A program made the translations under genes and the position numbers. Source: Stichopus chloronotus (lineage: Eukaryota > Echinodermata > Holothuroidea > Aspidochirotida > Stichopodidae). From it: a stretch of DNA of 64,000 bases. The stretch spans positions 2,062,021 through 2,126,020 of the forward strand of contig CM037843.1 of NCBI GenBank assembly GCA_021234535.1. Reading direction: 5' to 3'. Below the pieces are notes generated by a model. The model worked only from the letters and a program-made list of their open reading frames with translations. It made no database searches and was not told the DNA's origin. Below are positions 1-13,879 of the stretch, piece after piece. Every line of letters starts with the position of its first letter. Positions within the stretch are counted from its first letter, which is position 1.

Positions 1-3000
1 CATAGTTAAATAGTATAACATATAGTATAACATATATATATATATATCTTGTACATATATATCCCGATCTTCAGGCGGGTAACATTACAACTGAATTGTA
101 AAAGTGAGGAGGCATGAGGGAACTTACGGAAAACATATGTTATACATATGTCAGCACAGAGAAAAAAACTTAGCAATTAAGCTTTATTATGGAGGGATAA
201 AGACGAAAAAGCGTTGTCATGGATTAAACAAGAACTTCTTTGACTTCTTTGAGTGCCTACAGGTGGAAACATATATATATACATATATATATATATATAT
301 GTATATATATATTAATACATTCCAAGGAGGTAACCATCTATACCCATGTGCATTTTCGTTCAATGCAGTTTTCATTAGTCTATTAACACTGCTTATTGCA
401 CTCTTGCACTCCTGTCTCACTGAGGGTGGGAAAAGCAAATTATTGAGGTGTAAGCACATAGAAAGTTGCCCTACTCTAAAGTACGACATGTAGTGTCAAT
501 CCTAAGACGATAGCCAAGAAATTATTTTATGAACATGTATATGGTGGCCTATACTATATGACGTCAAAAAGTAGGTTAAACCGGTCTGGTCTGATAAAGA
601 TAACGCCTGCATACATGGATAGAATCTTTCATATTTGAAGGAAGAAGAGAAGGGAAAACAGTTGTATCCAATAAAACTGAGAGGATGTCATCTTAATGTT
701 TCAATATCAAAACTGAAAATATCTTCAATTTGATCTCCTTGTTCATATTTTTTCAGGTTAAAGTGCTTTCTTGTCTTTATCTCTTCTTCTCGTCTTCCGC
801 CCCGAAGTATTTTCGGAACAATTTTCTTTTTGTCATTTCCGGAGGCTACTGATTGTCGTCTCTGGAAACGAGAGACAGGTAACAGAAATAAAAGCAAAAC
901 AAAAAGAATGAAAAGAAAATAATTCACTTTCAGTTTGGCTCAGCCACAGTCGCTCACAGAAATTCTTGCAAACTTATGTCATATCAAAGCCGTCGTTATC
1001 GATTAAAGGTTTCATATTTACCAAATTAGTGCCATTCACGTTTCATATTTGTCACGACTTACATGCAAATGTATGACTGGGCACCCGATGTTGTTACCAG
1101 TGTCAATATTCAAGAAAAACACACAAGTTTAATTTTTGTCCTATTTGGAGAGAGAAAAAAGGAATAACACATTTTTCTATCCAAAATATTGTGAAAAAAA
1201 TCTCCATCAATTGAGCTCGTGAGATGTCTGCAATGGAATTAATAGCTAGAGTCCGTTCTAAGATATGGTTGTTACTGTTCACACAAATAAGAAACAAAAT
1301 AAAAACTACAACGAATGAAATCGATTACATATTTTTAGCAAATAGGAATAGCAATGAATCGTCTCCTTGATTTCAAAGGTCACAACGAGACCGTTTTACG
1401 GGAGAAAAGTATTTTACCTAACAATGGTGTCATCAACACCAAATATAGGGGAAAACTCACTTAGAGATAACGGTCTGCTATGTCTAAAACAGTGGAAATG
1501 AGATAGCCAAAGGAATAATTTACGCCGTTTTGGGCTGGCCATGGCTACCCTTGAGGAGTCTTCGAGGGGTGATTTCCGGGTGATGTAGGAGATATTTTAC
1601 AGCGACGCGCCAAGTCATGGTGGCTTCCCATTTATTGTTTCTCAATTCTCGTCCCCCCCCCCCCCCCTAGTCCAAAATCATGGGTGCCTCGCTGTATTAA
1701 TGGTACACTGTATGTCCGTATGACATTGTTACTTGACCAACTTCCTGAAAACAAGCCTTGCGACGCCGTTAGGGTCAGAATAAAAGCTGAACCTTAAAGT
1801 TCGGTCCAATTTTAAATTCAAGAAAATATCATCCCTTAACGAAAGTATTGACCACAGTACGCCTATATATTTATTGTAGTAATTCAGTGGCCTCATGTTA
1901 TTTACATAGCTTCAGAAGCTGTACGTTTTTCTACAAAGAAAATCATTACAAAACGATTTCAAACCATTTCTTACAGCTATGCATGTGTGAGAGGTAGTTT
2001 CTTTGAGAGTAATGCTGATTCGGAAGAGTTCTTTCTCGTTAGGTGACTGATTTTCGTCCAGTTGCAAGAGAGAAAGAGTTATAACTACATTACCTATGAT
2101 GACCCTCTCCCCTTCATCAAAACATGGAGTTTTTTCAACCCTCCAAAGAGTATATCAAAGAGTATATTTGTCAAACAATCATTTATCAAATGATGGTTAC
2201 CAAACGTACTTAGGTAATGAGCATTGACACTGATCAGTAACGAGAGTTAAGGTTAAACCTTAAAGTTTTTGAAATAACATACAAAAGGTATCATTAAACA
2301 CTACAGAACCCATATACTATCACCCGTAACCGTGGTCTCTCAAAGAGAGTTTGTCTAGGCGTGTAGGCCCCCACCCCCATCCACTTCACCATTTTTAAGT
2401 ATCTTAAAAATTGGTATAGGCATAATACGAAACAGTTATTGACATTAAAACAAGAAATAAACAACAAACATAAAGTATTCCCCATGAAAGCTCTATTGAA
2501 ACATTCATGCATATTCAGTAGGCCCTTTTGGTTATCATCTGCGGTAATACACTTAAGAATAGTAGCCTATACTGTCAAGCTTTCCTCACCATTTAATTTT
2601 ACGTCTTTACAGGCCTACTGTGTATATCATGCGAGAGGCCGGCAGCTAACCCTATAGAAGCACCATTCGAATGTTAACTCGCACTCGAAGTATTATAGCC
2701 AAAGATTGAACATTCTTTGACATGTACGTAACTTAGGAAAGAGAACTCGTTACACAGTTAATTTCATCATTGCTCCATGATGTGGTCTTTAATATTTAAT
2801 CTCTTCATACTTTATTCTATTTTTTTTGTCGGTAAATTAAAACGCGGGACCGCTACCTCAGTATTGAGTAACATAGAGTTGTGATTGAACAGCTTATATG
2901 ATATGCTCAAACGGCGTGAGGGGCAGTTCTGCGAAGCGCAAAATAAATCTAATAATAAACTCATTTGCACCAGCTGTTAGACTCTTCCACATTTCGAGGA

Positions 3001-4059
3001 TAAGTGATTGTGAAGATAGTTTGAGAATTTTTTTGGACGAAATCAAAAATATATGATTTGCACTCTGGAATGCCGCCCTGCATAATTCCATCTGTATGTA
3101 GAATATGTTACTTTAAAGACGAATAGGAGTATCGGGGAACTAACTCAGTCAAACTAACAATACAGTTCACAATGTGTATCCAATTATCAAAATAGTTAAA
3201 CAATTACACATTGACAAAAATAGTGTAAACATAACTGAATCGAGATGGATAGCACGTACATGATACTTGTAATAACGTATAAAAGCTACAATGTGCCATA
3301 TACATATTATACGTTTTTGTTTATGTTTTATTTGAATAGCGGAGAAGTATGTCTAAATCTCTGATAATTGAAGATGACAAGCAAACTGATTACACAAATT
3401 GGACTCTGGAAAACCATCGACTGTTGTTGCAGAATCATATAACAGCAATACGTTCATAGCAAATATAAAATGACGTAGCCAAAAGTGAGAGCAATGTTTT
3501 ATATCGTTAAGACTGTGCATGTTAAAATGCCAAAGTGAATTTCGGATATTACATATGACTTATGTATTGAGACATGGACGTTGATAAACAAAAGTTTTGT
3601 CTTCATTATTTTTTGGTTTTTTAAATAAATACTGTGGTTCTTTACATACTAAATGACAAGATTTTTCATTTTGCATCTTTTTATTGTAACTGGTCTGGAT
3701 ATATTTTCCACCACCTCCTGGAAAACATACAACCTAGCTCATCATCCCACGTCAAATAATTTGACCGGCATTGTTTTGCCACATAGTACACATTTTCCTC
3801 ACCTTTGTTTAACAGAAAAGTTTTACTGCTCCTTCCCCTACCCACATAATGGAAATACAGTGTGAACAAATTGATCAGCAGATGTTGGCAATAAGTGTTT
3901 AAATTGATCAGCAGATGTTAAACAAACATTGCGGTGTGAATGAGATGAAGTATTAATTCACTCAAAATTCCCTAAGCAAAGTTTTGACTTCGACTTCAAA
4001 CAATTCAAGAGTAAAGTTACTGTTACAGGAGGGACCAGAGAAATTATTTATTCGCAACT
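1..4059. other. No gene seen
   Basis: AT-rich sequence with short chance ORFs, TA runs, a C15 tract at about 1,653 and a short direct repeat (ATTGATCAGCAGATGTT) at 3,870-3,920. No splice-bounded exon is recognised. Confidence 0.6.
272..313 (+). repeat. Interrupted (TA)n microsatellite
   Basis: TA repeats with single C and G interruptions; a smaller one lies at 30-60. Confidence 0.9.
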
Positions 4060-4143
4060 GTTGAAAAGCTGTTGAATTAGCTGTTGAATTGGCTGTTGAA
4101 ATGGCTGTTGAATTGGCTGTTGGATTGGCTGTTGAAATGGCAA
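4060..4143 (+). repeat. Minisatellite, about 15-bp unit
   Basis: About six imperfect copies of GGCTGTTGAATT (with AAAT and GGAT variants) occur in a row. Confidence 0.85.
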
Positions 4144-6812
4144 TTGGGCTTTAACAGGATCACATATTGAGATGCGAACCGGGTTACATTGTCCCTCGTC
4201 ACAACTACACTATAATAATTCAACGAATCTATCACAACGTTTAATCCAGGATAAACTAATAACCAAAGCCGACCTCACCTGAAGATTTAAGCTCTAAACC
4301 TGATGACAGGCTCATAGAAAGATATTAATTGTCAACGTCTTAAGATTTGTATCTAGCAATGATAAAACCGGTGATGTGATCTGCTGAAATTTTCTTCAAA
4401 TAAATTACCAAAGATTCATCGAATTATTATCTCTACAATTTTTTAATTTCTGTCTTCAGAATTTTGCTAATTTTAATTAATTACAAGAAATGCAGTCGTA
4501 TGCTATGACGTGTTTTCGACGTAACAAAAATAATGGCTGCACAATCGTAGACCTTTACCACAGCAGTCACCAAAATGGAAATCACATGAAAAGACAAAAA
4601 TGCAAAGACAGTTAATTTGAAAATCAAATTGACGTTCATAGCTCGGGAAATAGTCTCTGTAGTGGCGTTTTTGCTTTTCCACTCTTATCTAAGCCAATAA
4701 GGGGAATTAATTCCACACGAGTCTCAAACCCATATATCTGGACAGAGAAATTATAAGTCGGTTGCAATCTACTTGGTGATAGTAATGATAATAATATTCC
4801 ATTTTCCTCCCAATGTTCCTGGGATGGTGATGACGAAATACCCTGAGATCTGTTCTCGGCACTCCCCAATCACAGAGTTTCTGAACTGGGAATAGAGAAA
4901 GTGTTTGTTACTGTGGTCTAGGAGCTGGAGGAGGAGACATTACTGTTTGTCAATGAATATATGTTTCGTGCGTTTGCATCTAAATGGCGCTAAAGTGGTC
5001 CCCGCGTTCTCTGCTTTATGTTTCAATGAATATATTCATGAGCATATGGACACCCAATTCTCGTTTTGGGTTGTTTTTTTTTTCTCCCTCTTTTTTTAGA
5101 AATAAGGATCTCTCCGAATTGTATGTTAAGATTATTAAATGGTAGAATAACTTTCCTCTTGAATATCATTTTCTCCTTCCGTTCTGTTTCCTTAAAAGGA
5201 AATGAACGAATTTCTATTTCCTTTTGGAATTAAATGAAACATCTGGTTTTAAATTTTGGAATTGTGCGAATTGACCATGGCCAATTGACGAGCTGCCGAT
5301 AAAACGACAGAAGATATATAACAATATTTATATTTTGGAAAGAGTAATCAGCGTAAATATATTGAAACTTTTAAAGGAGAAGTAAACCCATGGAAACCCA
5401 TTCATGAAAATGAAGAAGAAGTGTTTGACAAACATTTTCCTCATGTTTCCTTTTGTTTCCTGTACAAGTTACAAACTTTTGAAATTCAGAGACAGATGCT
5501 ACCGTTTGTGCCTGAGTTGGATGTAAACCCACTTGAGTAAGTCGAACTATGATGTCACATAAACACTAATAGTATGAATTGTAATGTTTTTCTTTGTTTT
5601 CTATACCTATAATTGCCATAAATCTGCTAACACTTGTACACATTTTGCACACATTTACTTTCGAATTACTGAGGTTTATCACGCAATAATCAAATTTTTA
5701 ATACACTGATTTGTATTTTTGCTTAATTGTTAATAAATATATTGGCAATGAAATGTAAACAGTTTCTCAATCCAATGTGGTCAGATTATGTCATCACAAT
5801 CTCCAAACAACAGCTTCCTGATTGATTTTTATGAACATTCAAATTGCAATATCTTGGAAAGTAAATAACATATTTTAAATGAAATTTTGTGATGGTGATC
5901 ACCAAATGTTAGTCATGATTTTTTCATTTCATGATGTTATGATATTAATGTAATGTTGTCGTGTAAATGATAAAGCATAGCCTTTACACTTTTCAAACAA
6001 ACAGAACCATCAGGCATCGTATGGTTACTTCAAGTAATTAATTATTTAATGATGTTGCGAATATGCATTACGTATTATTGTAATGAATAAAAACAATATC
6101 ATAAAAATACCAAATACTCTAGATTTCCAAAACGGTATAATATGAAATGACGGTATTCGTTTATGTAGCTGAGAGTGGACGAAGGTCAATAAATTGAATA
6201 AATAATAATAAATAAAATGAATAATAAATATATAATAAATAATAATAAAAAAATTGAATAAATTGAGGTCAGCAAATTGAAGACTTCAAAATGTTTATAC
6301 CAAAGTTAATATCTTTAAAAACGAACTTAAGTGATACACGTTGTCTACAACTACCGTATACTGATAAAACTGGTTTTGATCAAGAAGCAAATTTCGTGAA
6401 CCTTGCATGGAGGGTCCCATGAAATGTTCCAGGGTGGTAGTGATATTTTCCATTCTCTGCATAGTGATTTAAGATTCAAGGTATAGGTACAATTAGCATA
6501 ATTCAGTAGACCATATGAGTATATGTCTACGTGTCAGTGGGGGATGTTTTTGTTTGCTAGCTTCCAACAAACATAGAGAGCACAATAATTAATCGACTTG
6601 TCTAATTGTAACTGACAGTTACCCTGCATTAAAACTGACATATATTTTGTTCAAGTTTCAGTCGGAATCATGCTTTCTTTTTCAATCCAGAGTCACTTAT
6701 TTTTAAAGTCTGTTGTAGTAAAAATGTCAGACAGTACACTTGAGCAGACTCTCACGTAGATAACAAACTTATAGGCAAAGAGATGGGTGCGATATGGAAT
6801 GTTGACTTATTG
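4144..6812. other. No gene seen
   Basis: Non-coding, with an AAT/AATA-rich low-complexity patch at about 6,185-6,260. TTAAAGGAGAAGTAAACCC at about 5,369 looks like a MITE end, but no partner was found. Confidence 0.6.
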
Positions 6813-6978
6813 CACTGTAAAAAAAAGTCTGTAAATTTACAGATAGATAATAAAACAAAGAAATAAATACGAATTACAGATATTTTCTGGAAACTAATTA
6901 CCAGAACATTTCTGTATTCCTTTTCTATTTCTTTATTTTCTGTAAATTTACATTTTACAGTTTACATTTTTAACAGTG
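6813..6978. mobile_element. Short palindromic MITE, copy 1
   Basis: This 166-bp near-palindrome starts CACTGTAAAAA and ends TTTTTAACAGTG. Inner inverted pairs are CTGTAAATTTACAG near both ends, and the centre is TTTTCTGG...CCAGAACA. A related copy lies at 8,947-9,147. No clear target duplication was found. Confidence 0.75.
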
Positions 6979-8946
6979 TGTGTAGCGCCGTGTGTGTACA
7001 TGTGTATATCTGGAAAACGTAGAAGCGCTTGCGTTTTCCAAAGCGGATAAACCGGATAAGATTTGGTTTGCTTCAAACGTGAAGTGCACAATCAAATATG
7101 ACTTTGTGTTTCCATTCTTGTATGTGAAGTTATCGTTTTGTTCTTTCTTGGTCGTTTCGCTGCCACACCTGCAGTTCAGAACTCACTATTACTAATTTAA
7201 GTGGTGTAAGCAGACGTATGTATACCAACAGCAAAATCTGTGTTTTCAAAATAAGTCAGTATGGGTCAGTACAGGTCAGTGTATATGGGCTATCTTTCTG
7301 ACTACTTCCATTTCGACTGTTACCTGTCAAATGAGACTAAAATGTTGCTCAAAATTGGTTTTCCATTGTTACAACAGTGTCCTCAACATCTTTTAAGAGA
7401 ACCTTGTAAATATCATTACCTTACAGTCCCACTATATCTATACTGTTATGGTTAAGCCTATTTGATGTTCAATTGTTTGGATATCATGAATTTCCTTATT
7501 TTTTTTTGGGGGGGGTGGGGGTTATTTGGCAGAACGGTTACTTTATCACTGCCATACATGCAGTGCCAAGAAGGATAGCAGCCTCCTCTAATCCACTCCT
7601 GCGGTTTAGTTGTAAACGTGTTCAAGCATTTGTTATGTTGAATCAAATTGTTTGTCAAAACTTAAGTTTTTTTGTGGCTCGCTGAAGAGGGACAAGGTTG
7701 ATGGAGTTTTTCATGTACTGATTTGGAAAAGACAAGAGGGAGGAATGGTGATGCACAAGCCTTCTCTTTGTGTCTCTTTCATATAACGAACGTTGCCCTC
7801 TCCGTGTCAGTAAACTGAGCCAAAATTATCTCCGTGACAAACTCAAGCCATTTTTGCAAAGGTTTATATTTCCCCGAACATGAAACAAAACTCCCTTCCA
7901 CGGATGGCGCGTGCAATTATTTCTTCTTTCAGAAGTGCAAAAACGAGAAAGAAAAACAATTGATTAACAGCTAATTAGGGGTACGTTACTTTCCAATGCT
8001 TCTGAACAGCACAAACATCTTACCGTCCAAGTCTATGAATCTGCGTTACATCCAATTGGTATAATTTGGACAGTTATATTGAACAATCTTTATTTTGACC
8101 ATCATGTAGACTAACATGCATAATATCATTTGTATGCATTGCATGTGGACCCTTGCGAGTAAGTCTGCTCATGTGTGTGTGCTGCGAATATTTAGGTAAC
8201 TTAAACGTTATTCAGGTATGTTACCATGTACCTTCAGTACCAATTACACTATTGACAAGGTGTGCGACTGAGAGAGACCCGGATGTATGAGACGTTTACG
8301 GAGAAGGCGTTCCTTGGTGGCCAACAGCCATTTTTGGTTTGGTCAATCTTTTGACCCTTGGAATAGAAGGTGCATAAAACACGACTTAGGGGCAAGGTTA
8401 CAAACCGACATCTCGAAACTAGTGTCGAGGCTGTCCTTAAATCATAAGAGTGTGTTTGTATACATTTTAACCCTTTTCATCTCTCTGGATACCTCCTCTC
8501 ATTGCTGAGGCTCCAAAGACACGGTCTGCATCATGCCAGTGAAATGAGAATATAGAAGTCTTAATATGATAACTTCATCGATATCTGGCAATACTTTGAA
8601 AGCAGAATTAGTTCCACATTAATATTCAGTTGATTCAACAGGTAGAATAGTCGAGTACGCATGTCACATAATGCAGGGTGTCTACAGTCAGTTTCGGCTA
8701 ATCTCAAAGGGTTCACGGGAGCACTGCAAAGAGGTGAAATACAAAAGTGAAATACATACAGTGTTGTTGGCATGCAATGTGGCTAAATTCTGCAGGCCCG
8801 TCACCTGAAAAATCTCGAGGCCGCTTGTTTCTTTGGATGGAAACAGCCACTCTTTGAATATGAATATTGCAATGGCAGCGTATTCCACTGTATACGTGTT
8901 GCCAAGAATAAAAGAATAAAATGACTGCATAATGAAACGTTGTGTG

Positions 8947-9147
8947 CACTGTTGAAAATAGCGGTATATTTACAGAAAATAAAACGTACAGAAAATAAGA
9001 AATACAGACAGTTTCTGGCAAACATTTGCCAGAACATTTCTGTATTCCTTTTCTTTATTCTTTTTTTTTTCATTATTCAATTTCAATTTTTATTTCTTTA
9101 TTCAATTTTCTGTAAATTAACAGTTTACAATTTACATTTTAACATTG
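8947..9147. mobile_element. Short palindromic MITE, copy 2
   Basis: The element starts CACTGTTGAAAATA and ends TTTTAACATTG, with the same core as copy 1: TTTCTGGCAAACATTTGCCAGA followed by ACATTTCTGTATTCCTTTTC. It is longer than copy 1 because of a T-rich insertion on the right side. Confidence 0.75.
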
Positions 9148-10325
9148 TACCTGTGTTGGTATCTGGCTGTGGAGTGGGGATGGATGGGTCCAGGGCCAGG
9201 TTAAGACATAGGGCCAGGTTGAGACCTAATAATTTATTCTACTATCAATAATCGCCTTATTGTTTGTGCAACCCATTGACAATATCCCCCGACTTCACTT
9301 TGCAGTCATTTAAAAAATGTCTCCTTCCTTTTGTGATATGATCACATAGAAGATTTAACGATTCTCATTAAAATCGATTTCAGAACATATTCTATCTCGT
9401 TTGTGAATGGTAGCATCATTTGAGCTGCTTAGAAAAATCCTGATGTGTACCGTACCGTGCGATAAGTCACTACCTCCTGATATATCATAGATTATCAAAA
9501 CGGAAAACCGTTTGACATAATAAATGATTGGTAGGATGATTAATTCCCCGTCTTCCCACCCTTACACATGGAGTCGCTTCATGTTTCAAACAAGTATAAT
9601 TCTCGACAATCGTCGCTTAATGCATAGTTAAGCATATAAGCACATTATTTGTTGAGTAGCAACGTGACAAGGGTTAAGTCTTTCAAACGGGAAGTCTAGT
9701 GTATGTAAATTTGCAGTAGAAATATATGGTATTGTTGTAGGATTTGATAAGAGTTCTGACGACAGAAAAAAATAGTTCACAATTGAACAAAGGTTTTTTG
9801 TCTTCAGTGGATGAATTTAATTTCCTTCTGTTCCCTTGTGCGTGTTAGAAAAAAGGGGTTCTACACTACTTCAACCTTGATGGAAGAGGAATCAGGAATA
9901 AGGTCATGAAACTGTGATAAACATTGCTGACAACTATTAATTTGCACAATATTCTCAGGAGTCCAAAACAAAGCGAAACTTGTATTAATGGCACAGCAAA
10001 AAAATTCCGTGATTGTTCCATCAGCCTCCAATAAATTTTCTTGGCCTTGAAAATTGCCAAACAAATGGCTAGATTGGCAAGAACCTCTTAAGAAGTAGTA
10101 AACTATGGTTAAGATTGATGTAACATGAATTCACACAGAACAAAATCGATTGTTGTCACTCCTTTGGGAAACTGATTGTGAAACAAGAACAAAAATTAAT
10201 TTCTCAACCTTACGGTTACAATTGGTGCCCCCCACCATGCTAAGTAAGTGATGCACATGACATCCACAGCCATAAACATGCACACACTCAGACACACGCA
10301 CGGACGCACACACACTCAGACACAC

Positions 10326-10413
<88 letters not shown>

Positions 10414-11870
10414 CCTTCTGCAATTTGCTACTAATTGGTTCAGGACGTTGAACCAATCCGAATGCATTAGTCAATAGAACAAATTTCCCATGACGTTTCT
10501 TGTAGTCTCTTTGTCGTCTCTTGGATGACAGAACAAGGCTAGCATCGAGTCGAGCAAAACGAGAGAGGAAAACAAAAGCAAAAAAAAAAGAAACAATAAA
10601 GCACATAGCAGTGACAAATACCCATGTAAATCAGAGCATGTCAAAATGGCACAATCAATTTTGAAAACCAGTTTTCGAAATAACAATGTAAATATCCGTG
10701 AAGACCATGGGTATAGTATTTTTCATTTATCATTTACACCCTTGCAATGAATGACTGCATGGCAGTTATTACTATTACTGATATTAATATTTTCCGTTTA
10801 TTTTACTTCCTACCGCGTGGACCACGGGGCGTGAAATTACCGTGATGAATGCGTCACTTGATTAGTTACATAAACTTCAAGTCAACTCTTATTTCAGATT
10901 TCTCTTTTATCTCATTTTTATACCGCTTCTTCTAATGTATCTCAGGATTTTTTTTTTACTGCAGACAGCTCTTCGACAGTGACATTCTCCAGATCTGTTC
11001 ATGTATTGATCAATATGAACGGTAAACCGGATGTGAACACTTGAATTTTAACTTCTTGCGTCCTTGTCAAACGTCACGTGACTTTGATGGTGATGATGTT
11101 GCCTTTCTGAACTTCATGTGGCTACAAATAGTCTTTCAAGAAAGGAATAGACTTAGGATTTGCCTTTGTAAATGTTGTGATGTTTGTTGCATTTCACTGT
11201 TTTTTTTTTTCCCTAACAGGAAATCGAAGAAGAAAAGAAGAAGTAAAGATGAATAAAGAGAGAAACACGAAACAGTTACCTAAGGACAATTGAATGATTT
11301 TTGGTAACTGTTAAAAGATAAGTCTCTTTGTGAAATCTTAACCAAGAAAATGGAGATTGAATTTTCTCTCTTTACTCTTTATCGAGTGAGATAAGAAATT
11401 GCCATGAAATTGTCCCTGATAATACCTGATAATAAAACATTAACGTAAACAAGTTACCTGTCTATAGCCACTGAAATATGGGAATTAACCTAAGGGATGC
11501 TAGATCTAGGGGGAACGTTCCTCTTAGAAGTTTATTTTTTCTTTTATCTTCATCCCTCGTCCCGACCCCTAATCAGCATGTACGAGATTTGTTTTTTAGT
11601 AAACTAATCCAACACAATTAATCACATCGACAAGTTTACTTTTTTATGAAGCCTTTATGTTTTCATCTAAATTATCATTTCCAACTCAAAAACAAATTTA
11701 CGATCATCACTTTCTCAGGTTTCCATACGTTTGTGGTCGTTGACAAGTTTATTTGCTTACTTCAGTATGTACAACGTTTCATTAAGATGTTCCTTTGTAA
11801 ATTTTTACAGGGGTTGAAGAAACAAAGAAGTGCAGTCTTCACCAAGAGGGCATATCAGGCTGGGAGCTGA
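9148..11870. other. No gene seen outside the microsatellite
   Basis: Non-coding, with T-rich and AT-rich stretches. Open frames are short and match no family I know. Confidence 0.55.
10276..10411 (+). repeat. Compound microsatellite, CA-rich then (TA)n
   Basis: Imperfect CACACA/GGACGCA repeats run into about 80 bp of pure TA. Confidence 0.97.
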
Positions 11871-12740
11871 GTAACAGCAGAACTATCTAAGCGGAGCGTC
11901 ACCATTGGTTGTCGTCGAACGTACAAAGAAATTGTGACCTTTCCACCCCCCCAACCAGATGGCAGGAAACGGCACTTCCTGAGTGTACTTGGGCTGACGC
12001 ATGCGTCCAGCCTTGAAATATGGATGTCATGTCTGCAATTTTTCAACTCATGTGGAAAACACTAAAATCTATGTATTAAAAAGTGGTAGTCGTGTTTTCT
12101 GAGACGATGAAAGGATCAGTACTTGAAAATACTTTTCGGGTTAAACACACAGGCTCATCGCTGCTTCGACTTTTGGGGTGGGGGGTTGTTTCCCCCAAAT
12201 TATGTTTGTTACTATCTAATCGCCACTACTGGTTGTCGCGGACAGTACAATTTTAGCATCTCCAAACCACCAAATGGCAGAAAACGGCACTTCCTGGATG
12301 TACTTGAGATATGGGTATGAATATCATGTCTGCAATTATACAACTCATTTGAAAACGACTCAAAGCAATATATTAGGAGTGGTAGTATATATCATGCTTT
12401 TTGAGGTGATACAAGAATAATAGTCAATTACGTATCCTCTTCTTTTTTTCCTTTGATTTCTTGAAAATACGGGTTGAACATGTAGGGGGCATCGGTGCCT
12501 ATAGGCATCGGTGCCATAGGTGCCTAATGTCATCGGTGACATTTGGGGTGGGGACTGTTTTCCCGAATTAGGTTTGTTACTACCTAACGGAAGGTAAGCT
12601 AAGCGGAAAGTACAAGAAAAGTTTGATTTTTCAAAACCTCCAGATGGTAGGGAAAAGCACTTCCCGAGAGTACTTGAACAGCATGTACCCAGCCTTGAAA
12701 TAGGGTCCTTATGTCTGCAATTTTTCAATTAACGATAAAA
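11871..12740 (+). repeat. Dispersed repeat in tandem (about 340-bp unit, about 2.5 copies)
   Basis: Three related blocks share CTATCTAAGCGGAGCG-type starts (first copy), then AGATGGCAGGAAACGGCACTT, CAGCCTTGAAATA, ATGTCTGCAATTTTTCAA and a linker ending GGGGTGGGG-TTTCCC. They lie at 11,871-12,060, 12,228-12,355 and 12,595-12,730. Related partial copies occur at 31,443-31,620, 48,540-48,950 and 50,766-50,830. No coding capacity is seen. Confidence 0.85.
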
Positions 12741-13187
12741 GCATTGTATGGAAATGGTAATAATTTATGAAGAATATTTATGCTATTATCATTTTCAGAA
12801 ACAGCTAATTCCACAGTTTTTACTTTCTAACGATAATAGGTCTTTCTCTTTCTTTTTGAAAACTTTTCAACTACCAGGTAACCTTACATAAAATGTGGTG
12901 CAATATTTTGCATTTATTGCAATCCATTCTTACGGAGAAATTATAGTCCCAGTAAAGTTTCAACCATTTTTACTCTCTGGCGATTAATTTTTTTTTTGTT
13001 TTACGATGATTGCATAACAAAGTATAAAGCTACTTCTTGTACCGATAACTTTGCAAGTAATAGCCTGCTTGATAAGAAAAAATGTCAAGCAGTATAGTAC
13101 TTGATAGATGGAGAAAGCATTAGACGAAGTGACGATTGACTTGGACTAGCGTGGTGTTGTAAATGAGGAGGTGTCCCCCCTCCGGTT

Positions 13188-13490
13188 TACGAGAAATTGT
13201 TCCCTTATTAGCTTAATCGTAGGTGCAATCTAGTGCAATATTTGGTGTCTTTGAAGTCAATAAATGTGCTAGACTGAGATATGAACTAGTATTTCATATT
13301 TTCCGACTATCTTCGCTTATAGACTTTCATGTGAGGAATTCAGATGGTTTGTTTTAGACTTACTGAGAAATGTTTCAATTACCAGGTAACCTTAGATGCA
13401 ATCTGGTGCAATATTTGGCACCTTTTTATGTCATAAAATGCGCTAGACTCAACTGCTATTTCAGATTTTTCGACTATCGTCGCTCTGATA
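13188..13490 (+). repeat. Duplicated repeat (about 175-bp unit)
   Basis: The words GTGCAATATTTGG, GCGCTAGACT and TTTTCGACTATC.TCGCT occur at 13,222-13,310 and again at 13,400-13,485. A weaker third copy (ACTACCAGGTAACCTTA, GGTGCAATATTTTGC) begins near 12,870. The second copy runs into a poly-G tract at 13,507. Confidence 0.7.
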
Positions 13491-13879
13491 TTTTCTTTTG
13501 TTTTTCTGGGGGGGGGGGGGGTGAGACGCCTCCTCACACTCCCGCGGTCGCGACGGCCCTGTGGAAATATACAATTAAATAGCCGGATTAAACAAGATAT
13601 CTGCTTTTGAGTGAAACCTCCCGTCATATTCATACATCTTAACTGCCTAACTATTCTTCGATTCCTGTGTATATCCATTAGCGATTTGTAAATTTTCGCA
13701 ACAGCTGAAAACTGTTTTCGACTGAAAATTGATTAATCTGCCCCGGGCTTCAGCTTCAGATGATATTCCACACGGCCAACAGACATTCAAATACTACTAT
13801 GTCACTTATAGCCTATAATTGTCATATGTTGTCATTAAAGGGATGTCAAAAGTGACCAAGCAGCGAAAATTAGAATGAG

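Noticed and set aside
10248..10606. ORFs over the 10.3-kb microsatellite on both strands
   Set aside because: They are repeat translations with unrelated flanks.
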